From contig NZ_OY775905.1 in assembly GCF_963675065.1 (NCBI RefSeq), positions 880,501 to 944,500 of the forward strand: a stretch of 64,000 nt of DNA, written 5' to 3'. Below the pieces are notes generated by a model. That model saw nothing but the letters and a program-made list of their open reading frames with translations, did not search any database and was not told the origin of the DNA. Origin of the DNA: an uncultured Draconibacterium sp. (GTDB lineage: Bacteria > Bacteroidota > Bacteroidia > Bacteroidales > Prolixibacteraceae). Shown here piece after piece: positions 52,105 to 60,933 of this stretch. The position numbers and the translations under genes are program-made. Every line of letters begins with the position of its first letter. Within the stretch, counting starts at the first letter, position 1.

Positions 52105-53226
52105 TTAGTTTTCAGATTGATGTACTTCGTAGATTTTTATGGAATTTTTCTTGCCAAAAAACTTAATCAGGTCAACGTATTCAATTTTATATTCTTTGGT
52201 GCTTTTTATCAAGTTCACTGCAAATTCGCTGGTTACCAATATCTTTTTCTTGTAGCGTTTACACTGTTTTTGAATGCGCGCTGCGGTGTTTAACACATCG
52301 CCGTGAAAAGCCAGCTCGCGTTTGATCTCGCCCACTTCTGCCGCCATTACTTTCCCAACATTTAACGATGCGGTAAAAACAGGCATCATCCCATATTGTT
52401 TCTCAAAATACTCGCGGCGTTTATTCAATGCTTTTTCGTACAGGTAATAAAAATCAACTGCACTTTTATACGCCGACTCCCGTTTGGTAGTCCACGAAAC
52501 CACCACCTCGTCGCCAACAAACTGATAAACACGCCCACGGGTTGCCAACAACGAATTGGAAACACATTTAAAACAATCCTGAATAAAATAACTGTATTTT
52601 TTGTGCCCCAACTTTTCGGCCACTGCAGTAGACGACTGCAAATCGAGAAACATAAAGATCAACTCCTCTTCGCGGGGTTTCTGGTAGTATCCCATCATGA
52701 TCTTACCGAGCGGCGCATAACCAACCTGCTGTAAAAGCGTATTGATCAACTGATAAACATAACCCCCAACAAACAATACAATAAGAAAAAAGAGGATGGT
52801 TGAGTTAAATAAAAACCGTGGCAAGTGGGAAACAGATTCGATAAAACTCAAATCTTCGGATACACTGTAATGTACAATTCCTAACAGAATACTTATGATT
52901 AAAAAGATAAGGATGTCGAGAAAAACAACCCCCACCGCCAGCTTGCGCATTTTAAAATTTCGAACCAGATTCGGGTAAACCATATTAAGCGTAAACCAGC
53001 TTAACGTGGCAAAGAGCGAAATCACAGCCGATGACCACAAAATTTCATCAACCAAAAAGCTCATTCCTTTTGATAACATATCGCCCATGTGGTCGTCGCG
53101 GGCACCCAACATACGCATAAAAATGGCAAAACGGATGACCACATTCCAGTAAATTAAAGTAAAAATCAACAATTGGAACTGATGTCGCCGAACCGAGCCT
53201 TTATATGTTCTTTCCAATTTTGGCAT
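52105..53226 (-). CDS. Membrane-anchored class III nucleotide cyclase
   Basis: The 373 residues have four membrane segments (about 15-38, 62-82, 96-120, 138-162) and a class III cyclase domain from about 185. Metal-binding Asp residues are D195 (FMFLDLQSS) and D239 (FVGDEVVVSW), and the transition-state pair N313/R317 is in HGDVLNTAARI. The positions that normally specify purines are not canonical: Q235 replaces Lys and A306 replaces Asp/Thr, so the base is uncertain. It lies 10 bases downstream of an HD plus PycTM-type protein on the same strand, suggesting a cyclic-nucleotide pair. Confidence 0.85.
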   Translation of the reverse strand: MPKLERTYKGSVRRHQFQLLIFTLIYWNVVIRFAIFMRMLGARDDHMGDMLSKGMSFLVDEILWSSAVISLFATLSWFTLNMVYPNLVRNFKMRKLAVGVVFLDILIFLIISILLGIVHYSVSEDLSFIESVSHLPRFLFNSTILFFLIVLFVGGYVYQLINTLLQQVGYAPLGKIMMGYYQKPREEELIFMFLDLQSSTAVAEKLGHKKYSYFIQDCFKCVSNSLLATRGRVYQFVGDEVVVSWTTKRESAYKSAVDFYYLYEKALNKRREYFEKQYGMMPVFTASLNVGKVMAAEVGEIKRELAFHGDVLNTAARIQKQCKRYKKKILVTSEFAVNLIKSTKEYKIEYVDLIKFFGKKNSIKIYEVHQSEN

Positions 53227-53236
53227 TAAACAACAG

Positions 53237-54400
53237 TTATATGATTTTTGAAAGATACTGCACTAAAAATGTAAGCACTGCCAACACAAAACTGACCAGA
53301 AAAACATGGTAAGAATAGCGCAGCAGCTTATATTTTTGGGCCAGAACTTTTCCCAGGTTGTATTGATCTTTGGTTAGTGTTCCGTACAAATAATCGTAAT
53401 CGTTCATCATTTCTTTCACGCCCTTTTGATACTTTTCGTAGGGCATATTAAAAAAGTTACCAAAAAACAGCAAATTGAGCTTTCGCTTTTTCAGCTCTTC
53501 ATCGCTGTAATCTCCCGTTCCATACTTTGGAATGACAGACAAAATGGAAAATACCAGCGATATTAAACAGCCTATGATTAAAATAATTCCCGGAATGAGG
53601 AAATTATGTTCGCTGGTTCGCAGCGTTAGTGCGCTTGTACTCATCAGCACCGAAACCAAAACCGCATTAATTGTAAGCATAATATTCGCTTTATTATCAG
53701 CTATCGAGCTCAAATTAATTTGGTTACGAGCCGTTAGCCGAAACATGGTTTCGATACCACGCGCTGTACTTTTCTGCACATTTCTAGGTAAATCCACGGC
53801 TTTATTGTCCGACAATTTTTTAATCCGTTTTTTTACTTTTTTGATATTTTCTAATCGAACCGGTTCAAAAGTGTTTATGGCGTAGTTGGTATTGAATTTA
53901 ATGTCTGATATAAAATCGAGTGTTTGTTTCCAGTATTCCAGTTTCGAACATTTTCGTTCAACGAAGTTGCACATCTCTTTACGCAATAAGTTCGAGATTT
54001 CCATAAAATTATCCATCCCGGCATGCGCATAATCTGCATCGCCAATTATTTCTTCCAGCAACGAGTTTTTAGGCGCTCCTATTTTTGTTGCTCGAACGCA
54101 CTTTTCCACCTGCACAATAAATTCCTCATCTATTCCTTTTTCAGCGAGAAATTGCCGGGCAATTTTACAACCTTCCTCCTCGTGGTCTTTTAACGAAACG
54201 GCATGGCCAATATCGTGAAACCAGGCTGCCACCACCACAATATCCTTGCTTTTTTCGTTCAAGCCTTCTGCATTGGCAATGGTTTCCGACACCTGAGCAA
54301 CCAGACGCGTATGCTCAATGGAATGATAGTTTAACAAAGTCGAAACTTTTTCCTCGTAATATTTAATAGCAAACTCCTTAACCTCGTCAACAATTTTCAT
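53237..54400 (-). CDS. HD domain plus Pycsar effector (PycTM-like) membrane protein
   Basis: The 387-residue protein has an HD domain (about 20-150): H26/H30 in YHSIEHT, H62-D63 in WFHDIGHAV, D121/D123 in GDADYAHAG. The C-terminal half (about 212-387) carries the pattern of the Pycsar TM effector: ARGIETMFRLTARNQINLSS, then ADNKANIMLTINAVLVSVL and two more membrane segments (about 268-292 and 368-386). In known Pycsar systems a cyclase makes cUMP or cCMP that activates such membrane effectors. The added HD domain could hydrolyse the signal. Also possible is a housekeeping signal protein. Confidence 0.82.
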   Translation of the reverse strand: MKIVDEVKEFAIKYYEEKVSTLLNYHSIEHTRLVAQVSETIANAEGLNEKSKDIVVVAAWFHDIGHAVSLKDHEEEGCKIARQFLAEKGIDEEFIVQVEKCVRATKIGAPKNSLLEEIIGDADYAHAGMDNFMEISNLLRKEMCNFVERKCSKLEYWKQTLDFISDIKFNTNYAINTFEPVRLENIKKVKKRIKKLSDNKAVDLPRNVQKSTARGIETMFRLTARNQINLSSIADNKANIMLTINAVLVSVLMSTSALTLRTSEHNFLIPGIILIIGCLISLVFSILSVIPKYGTGDYSDEELKKRKLNLLFFGNFFNMPYEKYQKGVKEMMNDYDYLYGTLTKDQYNLGKVLAQKYKLLRYSYHVFLVSFVLAVLTFLVQYLSKII

Positions 54401-54704
54401 AGGATTAAATTGTATGTAATTATCTGAATACCTAGCACCTAAACCTGTATTTGCAATGTAATATTCATACTCGTTTTATCTGACAATGATTTCTTTATTT
54501 CTGAGTATTCCGAATCCGCCACCTGTCAAACTGCAGCTTTAATTTAATTTTACTAAAGTTAAAAATAACTACTTTTGAATCAAAGTAAACAAGAATATAC
54601 ACCGAACTTTAATTTTTTAAACTGTTTCTTAGCGAAGTTGATCAATCTATTTCGTAAACGATTAAATAATAGGTGTATGGCAAAGCACTAACAACCTTGT
54701 TCTA
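54401..54704 (+). promoter_or_regulatory. Divergent promoter region of the Pycsar-like and envelope operons
   Basis: The 304-base gap holds no gene. On + TACTTTTG (54570-54577) matches the -7 element for the 54705 gene, with a leader of about 120 bases. On - TACATTGC-like bases near 54475 could serve the HD gene. No strong inverted repeats were seen. Confidence 0.45.
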
Positions 54705-57700
54705 ATGATAAAAGACTTGATAAAACTGAGCATCGTTATTTTTGCAATTTTTGCAGGTTGTTATTCACCTGTCTTTGCTCAAAGCAAAATTAATTACAGT
54801 GTATTTTTAGCCGGAAATACAGCCACCGATGAAGATGCTGATCTAGATAAGTTTATTAATGAATTAACTAACATTCAACAAGCACATGCTTTTGTTTACC
54901 TTGGCAATTACTCCAACTACACCATCAACGATGATAAGATGGAATTTAAATTCTATCCGAAAATAAAAGACAAAAGCACGCCCCTGCTTTTTGCCAACGG
55001 AATTAACGAATGGCATACCGGTAAAAAACAAACAAAAAGGGTACGTAAAGCCCTACGCAAATATTTCCCGGATAACGAAGTTTATACCAACGACTGGGGC
55101 TGCCCCGGCCCAACAGAAGTTGAGCTAAACGAGCAACTGACCGTAATTCTGATCGATACCTACTGGTGGCTAACGGCACTCGACACACGCTACGGGAAAT
55201 GTGGCATTGAAGAAGACAAGGATGTCTTTATCTGGCTCCAGGATGCGCTGCGTATTAACAAGAATAAAACAGTTATTGTCGCAGGATTTCACCCGACTGA
55301 ATCGGTTGGGCCACATGGTGGACACTTTTCAACAGCAACCAGCATTCTCGGATTTCCGTATGCCATTTATAAAAATACGTTGGGCGGAAGAAACGACCTG
55401 GTTCATCCCGATTACAAGAATTTGCGCCAACAATTGCGAGCTGTGTTGCAACGTTTTCCGAATGTAATTTATGCATCTGCACTCGAGAACAGTCTGCAAT
55501 ACATAAAAACAGACAATATTCACCAGGTTATAAGCGGATCGTTGGTAAAACAATCGTTCGCAAACAGTAATAAAGCAGAATTTGCAAGCAGCAAGGCAGG
55601 CATTTCGCGGATTGACGTTCACGAAAATGGCGATGTTGTATTAAACTTTTTCACGGTTGAAAACGGCACACAAAATCCAATTTTTAGCCACCTGCTGTAT
55701 ACTCAAACATTCGAAAAAGAAAAAGACCTTAGCGCTAAACGGCAGGAACTTTTTGAGGATTCAACACACACCTCATATGCCAGCCATCAATACCAGGCTA
55801 CAAAAAGCTACGAAAAATGGATGGGGACCAACTATCGCCAGGTTTGGGAAACGCCGGTTGAAGCTCGTGTGTTCGACATTAGTAAGGAAAAAGGCGGAAT
55901 GAAGGTAATAAAACGTGGCGGAGGGCAGCAAACCAAATCGGTTCGTCTGGAGAATGAAAAGGGCCATCAGTACGTTTTGCGCTCACTTGAGAAATATGCT
56001 GAAGGAGCTCTGCCAAATGAAATAAAACCTACTTTTGCCAAAGATATTGTTCAGGACCAGATTTCAGCATCCAATCCTTATGCCGCATTACCGGCAGCCG
56101 TATTGGCCGAACATGCTGGAGTACTACATACCAATCCCGAAATAGTCTATGTACCGCAAGATCCACTTTTCAAACAATACAAAGAAGATTTGCGCAGCGG
56201 GCTGTTTTTATTTGAAGAACGACCGGCAAATGACAGAAGCGACCTGGAAAGTTTTGGCTACTCGGAAGAAATTATTGGAACCGACGAAGTGATTGAAAAA
56301 ATGACAGCAAGTGAAGATAATCAGGTAGATCAACATGCTGTTTTACGTGCGCGCTTGCTCGATATTTTCATCAACGACTGGGATCGCCACGATGACCAAT
56401 GGCGCTGGGCTTCGTTTGAAGAAGGTAGTAAAACCATTTACAAACCCATTCCACGCGACCGCGACCAAACGTTTTTTGTCAACCAGGGAATTTTACCCGG
56501 AATTGCATCGCTGCCCTTTATTTTGCCAAAACTTCAGAATTTTCAACCACGCACAAAAAATGTGGTCGGGCTGGGATTTAATGCCCGCTATTTCGACCGT
56601 ACTTTTCTGAACCAAATGGAATGGGAAGACTGGGCAAAAGCCAACGCCGAGCTGATGACCCGAATGACGCCGGAAGCGATTAACGAAGCCATGACCGCTT
56701 TCCCCGAAGAAGTGCAGCCGCTGGTTGCCGATTCAACCGCAAAAATTTTGCTGGAGCGAAAGGAATACATGGGAGAAATGGCTCGCGAACTGTACCTCTA
56801 CCAGGCATTAAGAATAAATATTCCGGGAACCGATCGGAAAGATCTGTTTGAAATTAAACGTAAAAACGACAACGAAACTGAGATCACTGTTTATCATATA
56901 AAAAAGGACAATAGTAAAGGGAAACTCATCTATCAGCGAACAATTAAAACAGACGAAACACGCGAAGTTGTATGTTACGGATTAGACGATGAAGACCGTT
57001 TTGAAATTAGCGGAGAAGTGAATAAAGGTCCTGTTATCAGAATTATTGGTGGGCAGGACAAAGATGTGGTTGTAAACAACTCAAAGGTTACTGGCCTAAA
57101 AAGTAAAACCCTGGTTTACGACCTGAAAAAAAGTACTGAGATTAAAGGAGATGGAAAAACAAATGCCAAACTCACCGACAATAAAATCATTCACGAATAC
57201 GACCGGGAATATTTTAAACGTGATGTAGGAATGCCTTTGGCCAGCGGCGGATACAATGCCGACGACGGTATTTATCTGGGTTATGGCAGGTCGTGGTACA
57301 AACAAAAATTTCGGCGCGAGAACAGAACGTCAATTTTGGGCGATTACTCTCTGGTAAATTCATCGCTCATTTTAAAAGCACAACACGAGTCACTTTCAAC
57401 AAATAACGGTTTGGATGCCATATTTGGAGTGGATGCAAGTACCGAAAACTACACCACTAACTTTTTTGGTTTTGGGAATAATTCATCGTACACCGCCAGC
57501 GGTTTCGACAATGATTTTTACAAGGTAAAACAACGTAGAATTGTTGCCCGGATGGTCGTACAGAAACGATTTGGCGAATCGGTTTGGGTGCGTTACGACG
57601 AGGAAGACGAAAAGAAAGATCATCCCATAAACGAACATAAAATAGGGCTAACGGTGCAATGGAAACTAACCGACACCAAAGATGAGGAGAATAAATTTAT

Positions 57701-58313
57701 TACCAATTTTGATGAAAATGGCTTAAGCCCTGCGAATCTCGGACAAATTCATTATGCGGTTTTGGGTGGGTATTACGGCTATCAAAACCTGAACAAAGAT
57801 TTTAGGCCAACACGTGGTATTGATATAAATGCATCGGCTAATCGCTACATCAATATACAGGGTGAAGAACCCGATTTTACTAAGATTAGTGGCTCTGTTG
57901 CTACTTTGTTAAGTTTAAACAAATATCCACGAACGGTTTTTGCGTTCAGAACTGGCGGAGAAAAAATATTTGGCGACTACTATTTTCATGATGCAGCAAT
58001 TCTGGATGGAAAAACCAATTTGCGCGGCTACCGAAAAACCCGGTTTTATGGCGATGCAAGTGCCTATTTTAATTCTGAACTCCGTATCAAACTTATCGAT
58101 TTTAAAAATTACCTGCTTACCGGAGAACTTGGCATTCTTGCTTTCGACGACATAGGAAGAGTTTGGTATGATGGAGAAGAATCCTCGAAATGGCACAACG
58201 GTTATGGCGGGGGAATTTGGGTGTCACCATTTAAAATGGCCATTGTAACGGCTACCCTAAACAAAAGCCGCGAAGAAACGTTGGTTCAATTTAACTTTAG
58301 CTTTTTATTTTGA
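54705..58313 (+). CDS. Phosphoesterase-like, kinase-like and Omp85 fusion protein
   Basis: The 1202-residue protein has a signal peptide. Residues about 30-330 resemble a calcineurin-like phosphoesterase but with a changed first motif (LAGNTATDED); WGCPGPTEVELNE and IDTYWWL are retained. A middle part (about 390-680) has kinase-like marks: GGGQQTKSVRL near 404, YVLRSLEK, DWDRHDDQWRW near 558 and IPRDRDQTF near 583, like CotH/HipA/FAM20-type kinases. The C-terminal third (about 850-1202) is an Omp85/BamA-type barrel ending in F. The domain functions are inferred. It starts a three-gene operon. Confidence 0.8.
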   Translation: MIKDLIKLSIVIFAIFAGCYSPVFAQSKINYSVFLAGNTATDEDADLDKFINELTNIQQAHAFVYLGNYSNYTINDDKMEFKFYPKIKDKSTPLLFANGINEWHTGKKQTKRVRKALRKYFPDNEVYTNDWGCPGPTEVELNEQLTVILIDTYWWLTALDTRYGKCGIEEDKDVFIWLQDALRINKNKTVIVAGFHPTESVGPHGGHFSTATSILGFPYAIYKNTLGGRNDLVHPDYKNLRQQLRAVLQRFPNVIYASALENSLQYIKTDNIHQVISGSLVKQSFANSNKAEFASSKAGISRIDVHENGDVVLNFFTVENGTQNPIFSHLLYTQTFEKEKDLSAKRQELFEDSTHTSYASHQYQATKSYEKWMGTNYRQVWETPVEARVFDISKEKGGMKVIKRGGGQQTKSVRLENEKGHQYVLRSLEKYAEGALPNEIKPTFAKDIVQDQISASNPYAALPAAVLAEHAGVLHTNPEIVYVPQDPLFKQYKEDLRSGLFLFEERPANDRSDLESFGYSEEIIGTDEVIEKMTASEDNQVDQHAVLRARLLDIFINDWDRHDDQWRWASFEEGSKTIYKPIPRDRDQTFFVNQGILPGIASLPFILPKLQNFQPRTKNVVGLGFNARYFDRTFLNQMEWEDWAKANAELMTRMTPEAINEAMTAFPEEVQPLVADSTAKILLERKEYMGEMARELYLYQALRINIPGTDRKDLFEIKRKNDNETEITVYHIKKDNSKGKLIYQRTIKTDETREVVCYGLDDEDRFEISGEVNKGPVIRIIGGQDKDVVVNNSKVTGLKSKTLVYDLKKSTEIKGDGKTNAKLTDNKIIHEYDREYFKRDVGMPLASGGYNADDGIYLGYGRSWYKQKFRRENRTSILGDYSLVNSSLILKAQHESLSTNNGLDAIFGVDASTENYTTNFFGFGNNSSYTASGFDNDFYKVKQRRIVARMVVQKRFGESVWVRYDEEDEKKDHPINEHKIGLTVQWKLTDTKDEENKFITNFDENGLSPANLGQIHYAVLGGYYGYQNLNKDFRPTRGIDINASANRYINIQGEEPDFTKISGSVATLLSLNKYPRTVFAFRTGGEKIFGDYYFHDAAILDGKTNLRGYRKTRFYGDASAYFNSELRIKLIDFKNYLLTGELGILAFDDIGRVWYDGEESSKWHNGYGGGIWVSPFKMAIVTATLNKSREETLVQFNFSFLF

Positions 58314-58936
58314 AGACACTTACTCAATTCATAATCTTTCTGGTAATCCTCTTATATGTGCAACATTTGGCGGCACAAGAAGTGATTTTGATTCGGCATG
58401 CTTCAGTAAAGCTGGAACGGCATGGATGGATGGGTGCAAAAAAAGCATCCAAGATGCGTGATGCATACGACACCGCCCCGATAAGTCAGTTCGATCCGGA
58501 TACCGTGTTAAGCAAAGTCCCCAAACGAATTACCGACACGGTGTATGTTAGTGGTCTTTCGCGTTCAATCGCTACAGGATTAAAACTATTTGGCGATTCG
58601 GCAACAATCGTGTCATTGCAAGAACTCAACGAATTTGAAATGCACATGGTTTGGCTGCCCCTGCATTTGCCTTTTAAAGCATGGACTTCCATATCGAGGA
58701 CAATGTGGTTGATGGGGATGGAAAAACCGGGAACAGAATCGTTTCAGGAAGCCCGCGACCGTGTTGACGACGTTTGTTCATTTATTGAAAGAAAGGCGGA
58801 ACAAAACAAACAAGTGATAATGGTAACGCACGGTTTTATAAACCGGAACATTTCCAAAGAACTGGAAAAACGCGGGTGGCGAGTGATACAAAATAATGGT
58901 AAAAAAAACCTGGGAGCCACCGTTTTAAGAAAATAA
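58310..58936 (+). CDS. Periplasmic histidine phosphatase family protein
   Basis: The 208 residues start with a signal peptide (QFIIFLVILLYVQHLAAQ) and a histidine phosphatase domain: VILIRHASV holds the catalytic His, VYVSGLSRSIATG follows, and VTHGFINR has the second His. It would remove phosphate from a periplasmic substrate. The start codon is TTG, overlapping the TGA stop of the fusion protein gene (TTGA), so translation is coupled. Confidence 0.85.
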   Translation: MKTLTQFIIFLVILLYVQHLAAQEVILIRHASVKLERHGWMGAKKASKMRDAYDTAPISQFDPDTVLSKVPKRITDTVYVSGLSRSIATGLKLFGDSATIVSLQELNEFEMHMVWLPLHLPFKAWTSISRTMWLMGMEKPGTESFQEARDRVDDVCSFIERKAEQNKQVIMVTHGFINRNISKELEKRGWRVIQNNGKKNLGATVLRK

Positions 58937-58945
58937 TTGAATCAA

Positions 58946-60007
58946 ATGTACGTTATTAGGCTTGTGAAATATTTTTTAGCATTCATACTCATTTTTAGTT
59001 CGATGGCAGGATTCGCGCAGGACACCATTTCGCGCGAAGACTGGACGCCCTATTTTGAAAACAATTTGCCCACCCGTTTTCTGTACCTAAAAATGGAAGG
59101 TCCGTTTCAGTACAATATTTCATCAACCTCGGAGATACCTGAAATTGGCGACGGTTCGGCAGAAATTACAGGGAACAGAACAGTAACAGCACGGTTTAAA
59201 TTTCCGATTCTGAATAAACAACGGGTAAAACTAACCGGTGGATTTCGCTATGTAAACGAAGAGTTTTACTTTGAAGACATAAAACCCGGTGATTATCCGA
59301 TGTATGTTGGATTGAACGACCGCAACCTTAGACGGCTGGGACTTGACATGAAAGGCTTGTTTCACCTGAAAGACAATCATTCGATAGTGATGCAAACCAG
59401 CTGGAGCCTGGCGGGTGATTTTCATATTCATGACGATAAATATTTTTCATTTAGCGACTTGCTGAAATCATCTCTTGCCATTGGTTATGCTACCCGGAAA
59501 GACAAAAATACCTACTATGCTTTTGGCGCCTATTTTGGTTATACTTTTGGAGACCCGGCAATTTACCCGGTTATAAATTACTGCAAACGATTTTCCAATG
59601 GAATTGGGCTGGACTTACTGCTCCCGCAAGGATTTAAAGCCTGGAAACAGCTCAACAAAAACTTTTATTTGGTGTGCGATGCTGAGATTTCGGGAACCAG
59701 TTACACCGTGCGTGTTGATAACACGGTACTAAACGAACTGGAGAGTATTCAGCTGCGCCAGTCGACCTTTGATGCAACGGCAGGCATTATTACGCGAATA
59801 AATAAATGGGTAGGTTTTGAGGCAAAATTTGGCTACTCAAACAACATTAACTTTAATGTTACCGAATCGAATTTTAAAATTGGGAGCACCCTGCTAAAAC
59901 CCGATACAGATTACCTTATAAAATCGAAAGTTTCAGGTGCACCGTACGCCAGCATATCACTGTTTTTGTCGGTACCGAAAGATTTAATGGATCGCTACGT
60001 AGAATAA
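58946..60007 (+). CDS. Outer-membrane beta-barrel protein of DUF6268-like type
   Basis: The 353-residue protein has a signal peptide (RLVKYFLAFILIFSSMAGFAQ) and a series of amphipathic strands: ARFKFPILNKQRVKLTGGFRY, RRLGLDMKGLFHL, TYYAFGAYFGYTFGDPAIYP. The pattern fits an outer-membrane barrel. I recognise it loosely as the DUF6268 type. The frame can start at a TTG at 58937, but the ATG at 58946 is preferred. It follows the histidine phosphatase by 9 bases. Confidence 0.7.
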   Translation: MYVIRLVKYFLAFILIFSSMAGFAQDTISREDWTPYFENNLPTRFLYLKMEGPFQYNISSTSEIPEIGDGSAEITGNRTVTARFKFPILNKQRVKLTGGFRYVNEEFYFEDIKPGDYPMYVGLNDRNLRRLGLDMKGLFHLKDNHSIVMQTSWSLAGDFHIHDDKYFSFSDLLKSSLAIGYATRKDKNTYYAFGAYFGYTFGDPAIYPVINYCKRFSNGIGLDLLLPQGFKAWKQLNKNFYLVCDAEISGTSYTVRVDNTVLNELESIQLRQSTFDATAGIITRINKWVGFEAKFGYSNNINFNVTESNFKIGSTLLKPDTDYLIKSKVSGAPYASISLFLSVPKDLMDRYVE

Positions 60008-60025
60008 AACAGCAGCGAACTATTG

Positions 60026-60496
60026 TTAAAATGACTCATCCAGTTTCCGAACCGCATCCTCCATAACTTTAACGGCCGAATCGCCAATTTCAGTTGCGCC
60101 ATCAATTATTTTATCCAGATCCTCGTTCAGATCTTCATCAATGTATTTCTGGATCTTATCGCCAATTTTATTCACGTCGTCCTTAAAAAGATCACGCAGT
60201 AAATCTCCAACACTTTCTTTGTTTTTTAAGGCATGATATTTAATGATCAGCCCTTTAATTTTTATCTGATCTTCAACCGTAAAATCGTCGCGGTATTCGA
60301 GGTACCACTCCGAGTTGTACTTTTCAAATTTCTCATCTGCCCACTCCCAGTCCTTTCTGCCATATTTTTTATGGTTATTCTCTACCCGCTCAACAAAACG
60401 TTCGAACCGGTCGAGGTAATCCTCTTTTGATGTCGGAGTTGTACAAGCAACCAACCACACCAAACAACATACAATCAAATATTTTGAGTACTTCAT
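60026..60496 (-). CDS. Acidic helical lipoprotein (DUF6565-like)
   Basis: The 156-residue protein has a lipoprotein signal (YLIVCCLVWLVAC) and a highly charged helical rest: TSKEDYLDRFERFVERVENN, then KIGDKIQKYIDEDLNEDLDK. I loosely recognise the DUF6565 type of Bacteroidota. The frame can start two codons earlier (TTG at 60502), but the ATG at 60496 is preferred. The function is unknown. It follows the phosphoribosyltransferase gene by 23 bases on the same strand. Confidence 0.7.
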   Translation of the reverse strand: MKYSKYLIVCCLVWLVACTTPTSKEDYLDRFERFVERVENNHKKYGRKDWEWADEKFEKYNSEWYLEYRDDFTVEDQIKIKGLIIKYHALKNKESVGDLLRDLFKDDVNKIGDKIQKYIDEDLNEDLDKIIDGATEIGDSAVKVMEDAVRKLDESF

Positions 60497-60519
60497 TTCC
60501 AATTCTTATTACAAACAAT

Positions 60520-60918
60520 TTAGGGTTTCCAGGGCCATTTTACACAATCCTTTATTTCGGGAAACAGCACATAATCGGCTCTTCCTTTCATGGCGCAGGT
60601 TTTTACATGTAAACCTTTTAACTGTTCAAGTGCGGCCTCCATGGTTTTCCCCGACACCGATACATCATCGACCAACAAAATACGTTTGCCTTCCAAATCC
60701 CAGTTGGCTTTTTCAAGTACTTTGGGCTCGTTGTAGCGCGGATTATTTTCGTCATCGCGGTAATTCAGTGTCATCACCAACAATTCGGCGTTAAGATGAT
60801 AAGCCACCATTGTTGCTGCCGGCACACCGCCTGTGCCAATGCCAATTACCACATCAATCTTAGGGAATTCAATTATTCTTAGTCGTTCTGTTATTTCTTT
60901 AAACGATAGTGGAACCAT
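60520..60918 (-). CDS. Phosphoribosyltransferase-family protein
   Basis: The 132-residue protein has the PRTase type I fold: DVVIGIGTGGVPAATMVAYHL, then the PRPP-binding loop ILLVDDVSVSGKTMEAAL. It lacks an extended hood and is short, so the base it acts on is unclear. Its start is 15 bases from the histidine kinase stop, suggesting co-transcription. Xanthine/guanine transferase-like salvage is one possibility. Confidence 0.85.
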   Translation of the reverse strand: MVPLSFKEITERLRIIEFPKIDVVIGIGTGGVPAATMVAYHLNAELLVMTLNYRDDENNPRYNEPKVLEKANWDLEGKRILLVDDVSVSGKTMEAALEQLKGLHVKTCAMKGRADYVLFPEIKDCVKWPWKP

Positions 60919-60933
60919 GTTTTTCTTTGTTTT

